Of a DNA stretch of 64,000 bases, positions 33,498-41,755 are shown one piece after another. The stretch is from an uncultured Rubrobacteraceae bacterium (GTDB lineage: Bacteria; Actinomycetota; Rubrobacteria; Rubrobacterales; Rubrobacteraceae), in the NCBI GenBank assembly GCA_902806085.1, contig CADCVH010000098.1, positions 1 through 64,000 of the forward strand, given 5' to 3'. The notes under the pieces were generated by a model. That model did not search any database. It was not told the origin of the DNA and saw only the letters and a program-made list of their open reading frames with translations. Position 1 is the first letter of the stretch, and every line of letters begins with the position of its first letter. Both the position numbers and the translations under genes were made by a program.

Positions 33498-34070
33498 CTA
33501 GGAGCGGGCGACGGCGCTTTCCTCCGCCGCCTCCTCCTCCGGGGCGCTCTCCGGCACCCCCACGAACGTCACCTGCAGCGTCGCCCACAGCGACGAAAGC
33601 ATGAAGGCGAAGGCCCCGATCGTCGCGGCCAAAAGCGCTATCTGCACCACGATGAGGGCCGGAATCAACAGGCCTTCCCGGGCCACGGAGGTGGTGGTGA
33701 TCTTCAGCGCGTCGAAGAGGACGGCCGGCGCTATGGCGGCGAAGCCCCCGAGGGCGGTGAGGCGGATCAGGGAGATGAAGTGCGGCCCCTCGACCCCCCG
33801 CTGGATCCTCTCGCCCAGGCCGACGGCCGCCAGAAGTAGCGCCAGGATCCCGGCCGACGCCTCTATCACGGACATCGTGAGCCACACCCCGGCGGTGTTG
33901 ATGGCCTCGAGGTGAGCGAGGGTCCCGAAGTCCCTGCCCAGGATGCCGAAGGCCAGCATGCCCACGAACGCCGCCAGCCCCACCGCGACCCCGAACCACG
34001 GACGCAGCCGGTCGGCGGGATGGACGTACTTCATGATCGGCTGGTCCGGCAGGTGCGAACTCCGGGGCAT
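33498..34070 (-). CDS. Membrane protein, about four helices, 190 aa
   Basis: Hydrophobic helices lie near residues 26-46, 60-82, 105-125 and 137-160, and the C-terminus is acidic (ESAPEEEAAEESAV) and presumably cytoplasmic. No family motif is recognised. The start is reset from 34121 to ATG 34070, which has GGAGGGAAGC directly upstream. The next gene upstream on the same strand is another small membrane protein 86 bases away, so the two may form an operon. Confidence 0.7.
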   Translation of the reverse strand: MPRSSHLPDQPIMKYVHPADRLRPWFGVAVGLAAFVGMLAFGILGRDFGTLAHLEAINTAGVWLTMSVIEASAGILALLLAAVGLGERIQRGVEGPHFISLIRLTALGGFAAIAPAVLFDALKITTTSVAREGLLIPALIVVQIALLAATIGAFAFMLSSLWATLQVTFVGVPESAPEEEAAEESAVARS

Positions 34071-34156
34071 GCTTCCCTCCTCGAAAGGCGAATATTTGAA
34101 CGCGCTTGGGCGGATCGGCAACCGAGAGGCCGAAACGGGAGCTACGGTAGGCCCCC

Positions 34157-34663
34157 TCAGTCGACGGCGCCGGCCCCGGAGCCCGGCTCCTTGGCCGGCA
34201 GGCCGCGGTCCGTGGCCTCCAAGCCCGGGATCAGCCCCTGGCTCGCCGAGACCCCGAACATCATCGCCACCACCGTGAAGACGATGGCCACCCTCCCCAT
34301 CCTCCGCGCCCCCAAGACGTACGCGATGATCCCAAGGAACGCCCCCAGGGAGGCCATGGGGATGGTGTTGAGGTAGGTGGGGTCCCCCGCGATGCCCGTG
34401 GCGAGGACCGCGCCGACGAGGCCCATGAGGATCCCCGTCACCGCCGCGGCCCCCCCGAACAACGGGCCCGTGCGCTTGAGCGCCTCGGCCTCCTCGCGCA
34501 CCTCCTCGCCGCCCGGCCGCCCCTGTGCGCTCCCGTCTTCGTCCCCGCCCCCTGGCCGGTCCGCGTTGCGGCGCGTGGCCTCGCCCGTGACGCGGGCGAA
34601 GACCGGCACCGCCACGAGCGCCACTATCGCCATAAGGACCAGAGACACCACCGCTATGCTCAA
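34157..34663 (-). CDS. Membrane protein, 168 aa
   Basis: One N-terminal helix (IAVVSLVLMAIVALVAVPVF), a charged loop of about 45 residues rich in Gly, Asp and Glu, and three further helices in the second half (AVTGILMGLVGAVLATGI, MASLGAFLGIIAYVLG, VAIVFTVVAMMFGV). Family not recognised. The TTG at 34663, with GGAGGAAGA at good spacing, is preferred over the GTG at 34687, whose GGA is adjacent to the start. It precedes the 190-aa membrane protein. Confidence 0.65.
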   Translation of the reverse strand: MSIAVVSLVLMAIVALVAVPVFARVTGEATRRNADRPGGGDEDGSAQGRPGGEEVREEAEALKRTGPLFGGAAAVTGILMGLVGAVLATGIAGDPTYLNTIPMASLGAFLGIIAYVLGARRMGRVAIVFTVVAMMFGVSASQGLIPGLEATDRGLPAKEPGSGAGAVD

Positions 34664-34764
34664 AACAGATCTTCCTCCATCACCCACTCCTTCGCCCGAA
34701 AGTTCGGCCGGTTACCGAGCATCCGGCGTCGCCATCTCCACAACAGGCGCCCTCTTTCCAAAGC

Positions 34765-35022
34765 CTAAACGCCGCCCGTGGACGGATGAGACCGAGAGGC
34801 GGCATCTACCTCGAACGCGACCTCTTCCAGCACCGCTTCCAGATACCCCGCAACCTTCGCCCGTCCCTCGAGGCGCGCCCGTTCCGCCGCGTCCCTCAGC
34901 CACGCGAGGCAGGCCTCGTTCTCCGGGCTCAAAAACTCGGCCCCTTCAAGCTTCCCAAGGACGGCACCCTTCTCCCATCTGCCGCGGCCTGCCCGCAGCT
35001 TGGCCTCTCTTGCATCCACCAC
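34765..35022 (-). CDS. Small charged protein, 85 aa
   Basis: A Lys/Arg/Glu-rich helical protein (AREAKLRAGRGRWEKGAVL, AERARLEGRAKVAGYLEAVLEEV) with no membrane segment or known motif. The GTG start follows an AT-rich segment (GAATCATTTTGTCATATT) that probably contains a promoter shared with the divergent regulator gene at 35175. Nothing identifies its role. Confidence 0.5.
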   Translation of the reverse strand: MVDAREAKLRAGRGRWEKGAVLGKLEGAEFLSPENEACLAWLRDAAERARLEGRAKVAGYLEAVLEEVAFEVDAASRSHPSTGGV

Positions 35023-35174
35023 AATATGACAAAATGATTCAAAATCAACAAAACTAAAGTGAAATGTGTCAGAATTGGGCCGAAAGGTGCAGCGAGCTCT
35101 CCGAAAGAGAAAGACGTATCCTGGGGCGCATCGGGCGCGGCAGGGTCATCCTAAGAGGCGGGAACGGAGGAAAC

Positions 35175-35939
35175 ATGGAAAACGCCGGAGGCACGGCGCG
35201 GGAGCCGGGGCTGTTGGGGGCCGAAGACGTCGCGGGCCTGGTGGGGGTCAAGGAGACCACCGTCTACAGGTGGTGCAGGGAGGGGAAGCTTCCGTGCCTG
35301 AAGGTCGGCAAGCACTGGCGCGTCAGACGCGAGGCGCTGGAGGACTTCCTCAAGAGCAGCGAGCGCGGGGTGACGTTGGCCGGGCAGCTGGGCTCCTTCT
35401 TGCGCGTGCCCGACAGCGTGCTGGCCATAGCCCAGAACGTCGACATTCTGCGCCGTCTCGACGCCGCCTTCTTCCGGGTCGGGGAGGCGGGGGGCGGGTT
35501 GCTGGTCAAGTTCTACGGCGGGGAGAAGGATCCCGCTGACGAATTGCGCGCCAGCCTGGAGGAGAACGGCCTCGGGGCCGGCCGCCTGGAGCGGGAGGGG
35601 CGTTTTCTCATGCGGCCCGAGACGGATCCCCTAGAGGGCGGGCGGGGAGACGCGCTGGGTCGGATTCTCGAGGAGGAGACCGAGAAGGGCCGCACCGTGT
35701 GGGCCTCCTTCGACTGGGCGTTACAGGTCGACTTGGAGACTGCCTTGGAGCAGAAAGGGAGGCTAAACGAGCTCGTAGACGCCCGCCAGCTGGTGGTAAA
35801 GACGGCGGCCATAGAGGAGGCGATAGACGAGTGGGGGCCGGCCCAGCTCAGGCGGGCCCAGTCTGCGCACGCGGCGATCATCCTGGCCTCCGAAAGCGGG
35901 CTTTTCTTGAGCCGCGCGACGCCGATGCCGCCCTCTTGA
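35175..35939 (+). CDS. Excisionase-type DNA-binding regulator with MEDS-like domain
   Basis: A 254-aa protein. Residues about 12-60 are a MerR/excisionase helix-turn-helix (LLGAEDVAGLVGVKETTVYRWCREGKLPCLKVGKHWRV). The remaining 180 residues form an alpha/beta domain (AQNVDILRRLDAAFFRVG, LLVKFYGGE, GRTVWASFDWALQVDLETAL, LVVKTAAIEEAIDEW) that resembles the DcmR/MEDS sensory domain; I hold this weakly. ATG 35175 after GGAGGAAAC replaces the ORF start 35064. No target gene is adjacent except the divergent 85-aa protein. Confidence 0.75.
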   Translation: MENAGGTAREPGLLGAEDVAGLVGVKETTVYRWCREGKLPCLKVGKHWRVRREALEDFLKSSERGVTLAGQLGSFLRVPDSVLAIAQNVDILRRLDAAFFRVGEAGGGLLVKFYGGEKDPADELRASLEENGLGAGRLEREGRFLMRPETDPLEGGRGDALGRILEEETEKGRTVWASFDWALQVDLETALEQKGRLNELVDARQLVVKTAAIEEAIDEWGPAQLRRAQSAHAAIILASESGLFLSRATPMPPS

Positions 35940-36186
35940 GGGTCTGGAGAGAAACACGATCCCGGCGAGGCGCGACCTTCGTAGAAGCCCCTCAGGAGAG
36001 ACTGCCTGAAAAAGGCGTGGGCTGCCGGTTACGCTCCGCGGCATAGGAAGCAGAAGGTACCCGACCGACCTGTCCGACGGGAGAAGCGTTCATCCACGCT
36101 GCGATGAGGCGGCTGATGGCGAGGAGGCTGGCGCGTGCGTGAGAATTTTCAGACGGTCTCAGGACGAAGTTCGCGGGATCGTTCCT

Positions 36187-36576
36187 CTACGACGTTCGGT
36201 TAATAGAGGACCGGTCGAAGGTCCTGCCGACGGCGAGCCCCGCCAGCGCGCCGACGCCGAGCATGCCGAAGGCGGGCGCGCCGAGCAACAGGACGGGCAC
36301 CACGCCCGCCACGAGGCCGGCGAGAGCCCCCCTGGTGGCGCCCTTCCCCCGGCGGGAGGGCACGGAGACACCCCCCTGCCCGAGCAGCACCGCCCCGAGC
36401 AGGACGCCGGCGACGATGCCGAGGGCCGAATCCAGCAGGAAGGGCACGAAGCCGATCCCGGTAAAGAAGGAAAACCCGAACAGCAGGCTCGGCACCGTCT
36501 CGAACCCCAGCAGGACACAGGCGGCCAACGTCACGACGGCCTCCCTGCTGCCAACCCCTGAACTCCCGGTATTCAC
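36187..36576 (-). CDS. Small membrane protein, 129 aa
   Basis: Four hydrophobic segments: VVTLAACVLLGFETVPSLLFG, a second through FVPFLLDSALGIVAGVLLGAVLL, then LAGLVAGVVPVLLLGAP and FGMLGVGALAGLAVG, with a basic loop SRRGKGATRG between. Family not recognised. The long ORF upstream to 36927 is not protein-like and contains a dispersed repeat, so the GTG at 36576 is taken. No ribosome binding site is visible; a TATACA box lies 11 bases upstream. Confidence 0.6.
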   Translation of the reverse strand: MNTGSSGVGSREAVVTLAACVLLGFETVPSLLFGFSFFTGIGFVPFLLDSALGIVAGVLLGAVLLGQGGVSVPSRRGKGATRGALAGLVAGVVPVLLLGAPAFGMLGVGALAGLAVGRTFDRSSINRTS

Positions 36577-36653
36577 TTCGACGGCAGTGTATAGCCGATG
36601 ATCGCCAACTTCTGAGCACTTCGTACGCAAGGCCTCCCGAAAAGGCCCCTTCA

Positions 36654-36672
36654 AGGACGTACGGTGAGTAGG
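36654..36672. repeat. Dispersed intergenic repeat, copy 3
   Basis: AGGACGTACGGTGAGTAGG, 18 of 19 identical to the copy at 33417-33435. Preceding CCCCTTCA also resembles the copy at 24011. Confidence 0.55.
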
Positions 36673-36886
36673 CTCGGTCAGCCGCCACGGAGATACGGCG
36701 ACTACTCGGGATTCGTTATGTACCTGGGCGTCCCCCGGGAGGTCGTGGCCCCTTCGACAGGTCGATGCGCCGCACCCTCTCGTTCTCTTGCAGCTGACCG
36801 ACCACCCGGGAGGACGATTCTTCCCCCGCCTTCGTCCCCCCGGCCGGTAAATCGTACGACGGCCATGCTCCTCGAACCCGCGGTTC

Positions 36887-36915
36887 TTTACATACCTAGT
36901 GTTGCTATGTATAAT
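36887..36915 (+). promoter_or_regulatory. PadR-gene promoter with overlapping operator palindrome
   Basis: TTTACA and TATAAT with a 17-bp spacer. A perfect inverted repeat TACATA-N11-TATGTA (36889-36911) spans both boxes, and ATGT/ACAT-type half-sites are typical of PadR operators, so autorepression is likely. Confidence 0.8.
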
Positions 36916-36979
36916 GCTGCTATGCACACTCGGACGAGTTCATTAGCGCCGCGCGACGCGTGAAATGGTGGAGAAAATC

Positions 36980-37366
36980 ATGGAGATCAACAAGGACCTG
37001 ATGGCCGCTTCCTCGACCCCGATCGTGCTGGCGATCCTGGCCGAAGAGGACAGCTACGGCTACGCGATTCTCCAGCGAGTTCGGGAGTTGTCCGGGGGGC
37101 GCATGGAGTGGACGGACGGGATGCTCTACCCCGTTCTGCATCGGCTCGAGCGGCTCGGCCACGTCGAGGCGCGGTGGGAGGTCGCGGAGAGCGGTCGTCG
37201 TCGCAAGTACTACCGGATCACGTCCCGGGGCCGGGCTCAGCTCGCGGAGGAACGCAGGCAGTGGCAAGCGGTGGACGCCACGCTACGGGGCATCTGGCAG
37301 GCGCTCTCCCCATCCGCTCCGGCCGGCCACCCGGCGTCGGCCGCGCAACCGCCGCAGGGAGCCTGA
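36980..37366 (+). CDS. PadR-family transcriptional regulator
   Basis: A 128-aa PadR winged helix protein: IVLAILAEEDSYGYAILQRVREL, WTDGMLYPVLHRLERLGHVEARWE and KYYRITSRGRAQL are the family core, followed by a short C-terminal helix and a disordered tail. The ATG at 36980 has GGTGGAG six bases upstream and gives the usual MEINKDL start; ATG 36965 is the alternative. A palindrome over the promoter suggests autorepression. The two following membrane protein genes are probably in the same operon. Confidence 0.9.
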   Translation: MEINKDLMAASSTPIVLAILAEEDSYGYAILQRVRELSGGRMEWTDGMLYPVLHRLERLGHVEARWEVAESGRRRKYYRITSRGRAQLAEERRQWQAVDATLRGIWQALSPSAPAGHPASAAQPPQGA

Positions 37367-37368
37367 CG

Positions 37369-38748
37369 ATGCCGGATCCAGGTGACGGGGTATCGCTCGA
37401 GGAGCAGATCGACCAGTGGCGGGGCTACCTCCGCCGCCGGCAGGCGATCCACCCCGTCGATGTGGCGGAGCTGGAAGACCATCTGCGCGAGCAGGTGGCG
37501 GTCCTGGCCGACGCGGGGCTCGCCACCGATGAAGCGTTCCTGGTGGCGGTGAAGCGCATGGGCGACCTCGACGCCCTCTCGCGGGAGTTCGCGCGCGAGC
37601 ACTCGGACCGCCTCTGGAAGCAGCTCGTCGTCGTCCCTTCTCACGATTCCGGGGACAAACGGGCGCGGGCCCGAACGGATGCCATCGTCGCCTTCTGTCT
37701 TGCGGGGGCGGCGGCCGCGGTCATCAAGGTGCCGGCGCTCTTCGGGATCCAATTGGACGGGAACGACGGCTTCTACGCCCGCAATCTGAGCCTCTTCGTG
37801 CTGCCCCTCCTTACCGGCTATTTCGTCTGGAAACGGCGGGTCGGCACCGGTACCCTGCGCTGGCTGGCCTTGGCGTTCGTCGCGGCGGGTGTATTCGCCA
37901 ACGTCTATCCCTTCGGAGGTAACCTGGGCGGCAACACCGAGGCGCTCACGGCGCTGCACCTGCCGATCGCGCTCTGGCTGGTGGTGGGCATCGGGTACGC
38001 CGGCGGCCGCTGGAGCCAGGTCGGGGGCCGCATGGACTTCATCCGGTTCTCGGGCGAGCTGTTCATCTACTACGTCCTGATCGCCCTCGGCGGCGGCGTT
38101 CTCACGGCGTTCATGGCGATGATCTTCCAGTCCATCGGGATCGACGTCGAGCCCTTCTTCGAGTCGTGGCTGCTGCCGTGCGGCGCTATAGGGGCCGTCG
38201 TGGTCGCCTCCTGGCTGGTGGAGGCCAAGCAAAGCGTGATCGAGAACATGGCGCCCGTGTTGACGCGCCTCTTCGCACCCCTTTTCGCCGCCGTGCTGGT
38301 CACGTTTCTGGGGACCATGCTGTGGACCGGAAGCGGGGTCGGTATCGAGCGGAACGTGCTCATCGCCTTCGACCTGCTCCTGGTGGTGGTCCTCGGCCTT
38401 CTGCTCTATTCCGTCTCCGCCCGGGACCCCCGGTCGCCCCCCGGCGCCTTCGACGTGGTGCAGGTCGTGCTGGTGGTCAGCGCGCTACTAGCCGACGCGG
38501 TGGCGCTGTGGGCCATCGCCGCGCGCATCACCGAGTTCGGCTTCAGCCCGAACCGCGTGGCCGCCCTGGGCGAGAACGTGATCCTTCTGGTCAACCTGGC
38601 GTGGTCCGCCGTGCTCTACATCCGCTTTCTGAGGGGGCGCGGATCGTTCACGAGCCTCGAACGGTGGCAGACGGATTACTTGCCGGTCTACGCCGTGTGG
38701 GCGGCGATCGTCGTGATCGTCTTTCCGCCGGTGTTCGGGTACACCTGA
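37369..38748 (+). CDS. Permease-prefix-domain membrane protein, 459 aa
   Basis: The soluble N-terminus (EEQIDQWRGYLRRRQAIHPVDVAELEDHLREQV, then AVKRMGDLDALSREFAREHS) is a permease prefix domain 1 as often encoded just after PadR genes. It is followed by ten or so hydrophobic helices in the style of DUF4153 proteins. ATG 37369, two bases after the PadR stop and behind GGGAG, indicates translational coupling. Such PadR-linked membrane proteins are thought to respond to envelope stress or drugs; the role here is unknown. Confidence 0.85.
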   Translation: MPDPGDGVSLEEQIDQWRGYLRRRQAIHPVDVAELEDHLREQVAVLADAGLATDEAFLVAVKRMGDLDALSREFAREHSDRLWKQLVVVPSHDSGDKRARARTDAIVAFCLAGAAAAVIKVPALFGIQLDGNDGFYARNLSLFVLPLLTGYFVWKRRVGTGTLRWLALAFVAAGVFANVYPFGGNLGGNTEALTALHLPIALWLVVGIGYAGGRWSQVGGRMDFIRFSGELFIYYVLIALGGGVLTAFMAMIFQSIGIDVEPFFESWLLPCGAIGAVVVASWLVEAKQSVIENMAPVLTRLFAPLFAAVLVTFLGTMLWTGSGVGIERNVLIAFDLLLVVVLGLLLYSVSARDPRSPPGAFDVVQVVLVVSALLADAVALWAIAARITEFGFSPNRVAALGENVILLVNLAWSAVLYIRFLRGRGSFTSLERWQTDYLPVYAVWAAIVVIVFPPVFGYT

Positions 38749-38792
38749 TCTCCTCCGCCGTTGTCGGGAGGAGCGAAGATAAGGAGATAACG

Positions 38793-39197
38793 ATGAGGGA
38801 CCACAAGTACCGATTCGCCGTCGGCGTTGCGCTCGCGGCGGCATTCATACTCGCCTGGCTGAGCCTCGGCGTTGGCGTCATCGGGAAGGACGGGGACCCC
38901 GCCAACCTGATGTATTTCGGGGTGCTCGCCGTCGGGCTCATCGGTGCCGTCGTCGCGCGCTTCCGGCCACACGGAATGGCACGCGCGTTGTTCGCGACGG
39001 CGCTCGCCCAGGGGTTGGTCGCCGCGATCGCGCTGGCCCTCGGGTTGGGCCTCCCGTGGAGCCCGCCGGTCGAGATCTTGGGGTTGAATGGGTTCTTCGT
39101 CGCGCTGTTTCTTGGATCGGCCTGGCTGTTTCGGAATGCCGCGCGGGAGCACCCCCCCGCGGGCGCAGGGCCGGAGGACGGAAGAATAGCAGGCTAG
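38793..39197 (+). CDS. Four-helix membrane protein, 134 aa
   Basis: Helices at about residues 8-27, 38-54, 64-85 and 96-113 with a short polar tail ending in PEDGRIAG. ATG preceded by AAGGAGATAACG, an excellent ribosome binding site. Family not recognised. It follows the PadR-linked membrane protein by 44 bases and is probably the last gene of that operon. Confidence 0.75.
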   Translation: MRDHKYRFAVGVALAAAFILAWLSLGVGVIGKDGDPANLMYFGVLAVGLIGAVVARFRPHGMARALFATALAQGLVAAIALALGLGLPWSPPVEILGLNGFFVALFLGSAWLFRNAAREHPPAGAGPEDGRIAG

Positions 39198-39672
39198 ACC
39201 GTCAGCTTCTCGTGTGGGCCGGGGCACCGATCCACCCTGACTTTACACAAGAAGGCCGCTCGGCATAGGACCGAGGCAATGCGTACCTGCGAGAACCGAA
39301 CCAGCGCGAAGTTACTGGCCCGTCCGTGGCGTCCGCGGGGACCGCAGGGGGAGCGGTACGGGCTACAACGTCTTCGAACGTCCCCTTCTTCCGGGACCCT
39401 TCGCGGATGGGAGGTTCGGCGTGCCCGACGAGACGACGTCCGCGGCGGGCGGATAGCCCCCTGGCTGCCCCCGCGGCCGAACCGCGCGGCCAGGGCGGCC
39501 TTTCGTCTGCCCGTGTACCTCTACCGGACATCTCGCGCCCGGCTCCGTCGGCTGTCGAGAGACCCTCCCTTGAGCCCGCCATCCGCGACCGGGGTGGGTT
39601 TACGGTCTGGTCCTGAGGCCCGGTAGTGAGATAGGAGAGGCAGCGCGCCGGATGGCATCGAGAACCAACCGC
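39198..39672. other. 475-bp stretch without a recognisable gene
   Basis: ORFs on both strands are Arg/Pro-rich shadows. I find no promoter, hairpin or homologous fragment that I would defend. Confidence 0.4.
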
Positions 39673-40130
39673 CTACCTGGCCCCGCGGTAGGTGAGGTCG
39701 AAATCGGTCTCCCACGTCAGCCCGTCCGGCGCCTTCTCCCAGCGGCCGGAGATCGTGTCGCCGTCGACGCCGATCGTCGCGGTGAAGCGCTGCGCGAACG
39801 GCTCACCCTCGCGCCAGAGCTTCCACCGCCCGTCTCCGATGCTCATCTGGTATACGCGGCAGACGCCACGCTCGTCGGAGCAGAGTTGGAAGTAGGTCCC
39901 GTTCGCCGCGTCGCAGCCCATGATCGAGCCGCCGTCGGGCGCCCCGGGCGTGTTCACCGTCGAGCGCTGCACCAGGTGCGCCCCCGAGTCGTGCCATTCG
40001 ATCGTCGCCCGGGCCTCGCCCGGGCCTCGCCCGGCCACGGCGGCCCGTCCGGGGGCTTGGCCTCGAGGGTCCACTCGCCGACCAGCGGCTCGAGCCGCTT
40101 GAGCGCCCCCTGTGCGGTTGGCTGGCCCAT
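39673..40130 (-). pseudogene. DUF1579-like protein disrupted by an 11-bp tandem duplication
   Basis: From ATG 40130 (GGAGAGGAG upstream) the frame reads QGALKRLEPLVGEWTLEAKPP and then breaks. The rest, TIEWHDSGAHLVQRSTV, MGCDAANGTYFQLCSDERGV and DGDTISGRWEKAPDGLTW to the stop at 39673, lies in another frame. The break is at an 11-bp tandem duplication (40006-40027); removing one copy restores one frame exactly, giving PGEARATIEWHDSG. The restored protein, about 148 aa, looks like the small lipocalin-like DUF1579 family. Confidence 0.82.
40006..40034. repeat. 11-bp tandem duplication causing a frameshift
   Basis: CGCCCGGGCCT occurs twice, followed by a third partial copy CGCCCGG. The period of 11 is not a multiple of 3 and shifts the frame of the surrounding gene. 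Confidence 0.9.
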
Positions 40131-40599
40131 CGCATCGCTCCTCTCCCGTCGGCGATCGTGCGGTGCTGACGCCCGTGCAAGGTTCGTAGCGCCCATACGG
40201 GACATGGTTCGAGGAACCGGTCCGTTCCCGTCGGCGCGGCCGCAACGCCTCGCGGAACAAGCGCGCGGCGTTGCCTATCTCGTACCCTCATCGTGGCACG
40301 CCCGGCACCTTCCAACCATCGCGCCGGCGCCAAGGCGGCCGAAGGCCGCCGGGCCAGAGGAGGAAGGTGATCGGGGCGCCCAGCCGGAACCAGGGGGAAG
40401 CGTCGCTGCCGGGTTTCCGCTCCGCCGTAGCGCCCGCCCTCCCCCTCGCCGCCCTACCCAGCGCCCGTATCCTACAAGCCCGTCCCCTACCGGACCGGGG
40501 CCGGGCGGACTTGCGAAAACCTACCTTCCACGAGGTTGGTCGAACAGGGGCAAGGGAAACTCGGAGCCCACAAGGATGATGGGCGCAAAGGGAACTATC
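40131..40599. other. Stretch without a recognisable gene
   Basis: Between the broken DUF1579-like gene and the ProX-like promoter I see only out-of-frame, Arg/Pro-rich ORFs. Confidence 0.4.
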
Positions 40600-40629
40600 T
40601 TGACGCGAGGCGTCGGGCGGCGTTACGCT
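40600..40629 (+). promoter_or_regulatory. Promoter of the ProX-like gene
   Basis: TTGACG, 18-bp spacer, TACGCT. The predicted start near 40636 lies downstream of the TTG that opens the longest ORF (40536), so that TTG cannot be the start on this transcript. A GGGGAGG follows at 40671. Confidence 0.6.
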
Positions 40630-40685
40630 GCACACGCCAAAGGCGGGAAGGCCCCTCGGGCGGGCCGAGCGGGGAGGAAACGGCG

Positions 40686-41570
40686 ACGAAGACGGGCTGC
40701 AAACTCTGGGCGGCGATCCTCGCGCTCGCGTTGGGCGTCCTCGCCCCGGCGGGCTGCGGCCTCCCCGGTCAGGACGAGGTGCTCAGGCTCGGCAACATAG
40801 GCTGGGACGAGAACGTGGCCGTCTCGAACCTGACGAAGGTCCTCCTCGAGGACGAGCTCGATCACGAGGTCGTCGAGATCCGCACGTCGGAGGACCTAGA
40901 CTCGACGTACCGGGACGTGGCGAGCGGCGAGCTGGACGCGTTCCAGGATGTGTGGCTGCCCAACCAGGATGCCCTGCTCGACCGGGCCGCCGAAGACGTG
41001 GAGCACCTCGACCCATGGTTCCTGGGCGAGACCAAGCAGGGCATGGCGGTCCCGGCCTACATGGACGTGAGGAGCATCGACCAGCTCGACGGCACCGAGG
41101 CGCGGTTCATCCTGGGCATCGAGGGGAGCTCGGTGATGATGCGGGAGGTCGGTGGGGAGGTCATCGCGGCTTATGGCCTCGAGCAGAGGCTCGTGGAGGG
41201 TCCCACCGCGGGCATGCTCGCCGAGGTCGAGCGCCTGTACACCTTCAGGGAGGATTTCGTCTTCCTCGCCTGGTCGCCGCACTGGATGAACCTGAGGTAC
41301 GAGATCAGGTACCTGGAGGACCCCAAGGGCGCCATGGACAAGACCAACAACCCGGCCGAGTGCTCGACGATCGTGAGCGAGGATCTGCGGGAGGAGGACC
41401 CCGTGGCCTACGCGCTCATGGACGCGGTGGCCCTCACCGAGGATCAGATCAACGGCCTGGAGCAGGCGATCAACGAGGACGGCGACCCGCTCGCGGGCGC
41501 GAGGCGGTGGGCCTCGAAGAACCGGAAGGTCGTGCGGCCCTGGATCGAGGCCGCGAGGAACGCCCGGTAA
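40686..41570 (+). CDS. ProX/OpuAC-like glycine betaine-binding lipoprotein, start codon reads ACG
   Basis: A substrate-binding lipoprotein for quaternary amines. A lipoprotein signal (KLWAAILALALGVLAPAGC) leads into RLGNIGWDENVAVSNLTKVLLED, then FQDVWLPNQDALL and a second lobe (FLAWSPHWMNLRYEIRYLEDPK) with the aromatic residues used for betaine binding. Where a start is expected, 8 bases after GGGGAGG, stands ACG-AAG rather than ATG-AAG; no in-frame ATG/GTG/TTG lies between the promoter and the signal peptide. Either ACG is used inefficiently or the start was lost by a T-to-C change. No permease or ATPase genes are adjacent. Confidence 0.75.
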   Translation, partial: TKTGCKLWAAILALALGVLAPAGCGLPGQDEVLRLGNIGWDENVAVSNLTKVLLEDELDHEVVEIRTSEDLDSTYRDVASGELDAFQDVWLPNQDALLDRAAEDVEHLDPWFLGETKQGMAVPAYMDVRSIDQLDGTEARFILGIEGSSVMMREVGGEVIAAYGLEQRLVEGPTAGMLAEVERLYTFREDFVFLAWSPHWMNLRYEIRYLEDPKGAMDKTNNPAECSTIVSEDLREEDPVAYALMDAVALTEDQINGLEQAINEDGDPLAGARRWASKNRKVVRPWIEAARNAR

Positions 41571-41755
41571 CCCCCGCGCGCCATGAAACAAGGCGCCACA
41601 GAGGCATCGGGCCACCTTCGGTCCGATCGCGTATCGTCCCGGGTATGATCCCAGCAAACCCCGCCACAGACCCCGCGACCCGTAGGCAGCATCTGGCTGG
41701 CGGAAGATAGCCGCCTCAATATGTTTTGTGGTAGAAGCGGTCTTCGGCGGGCCGG

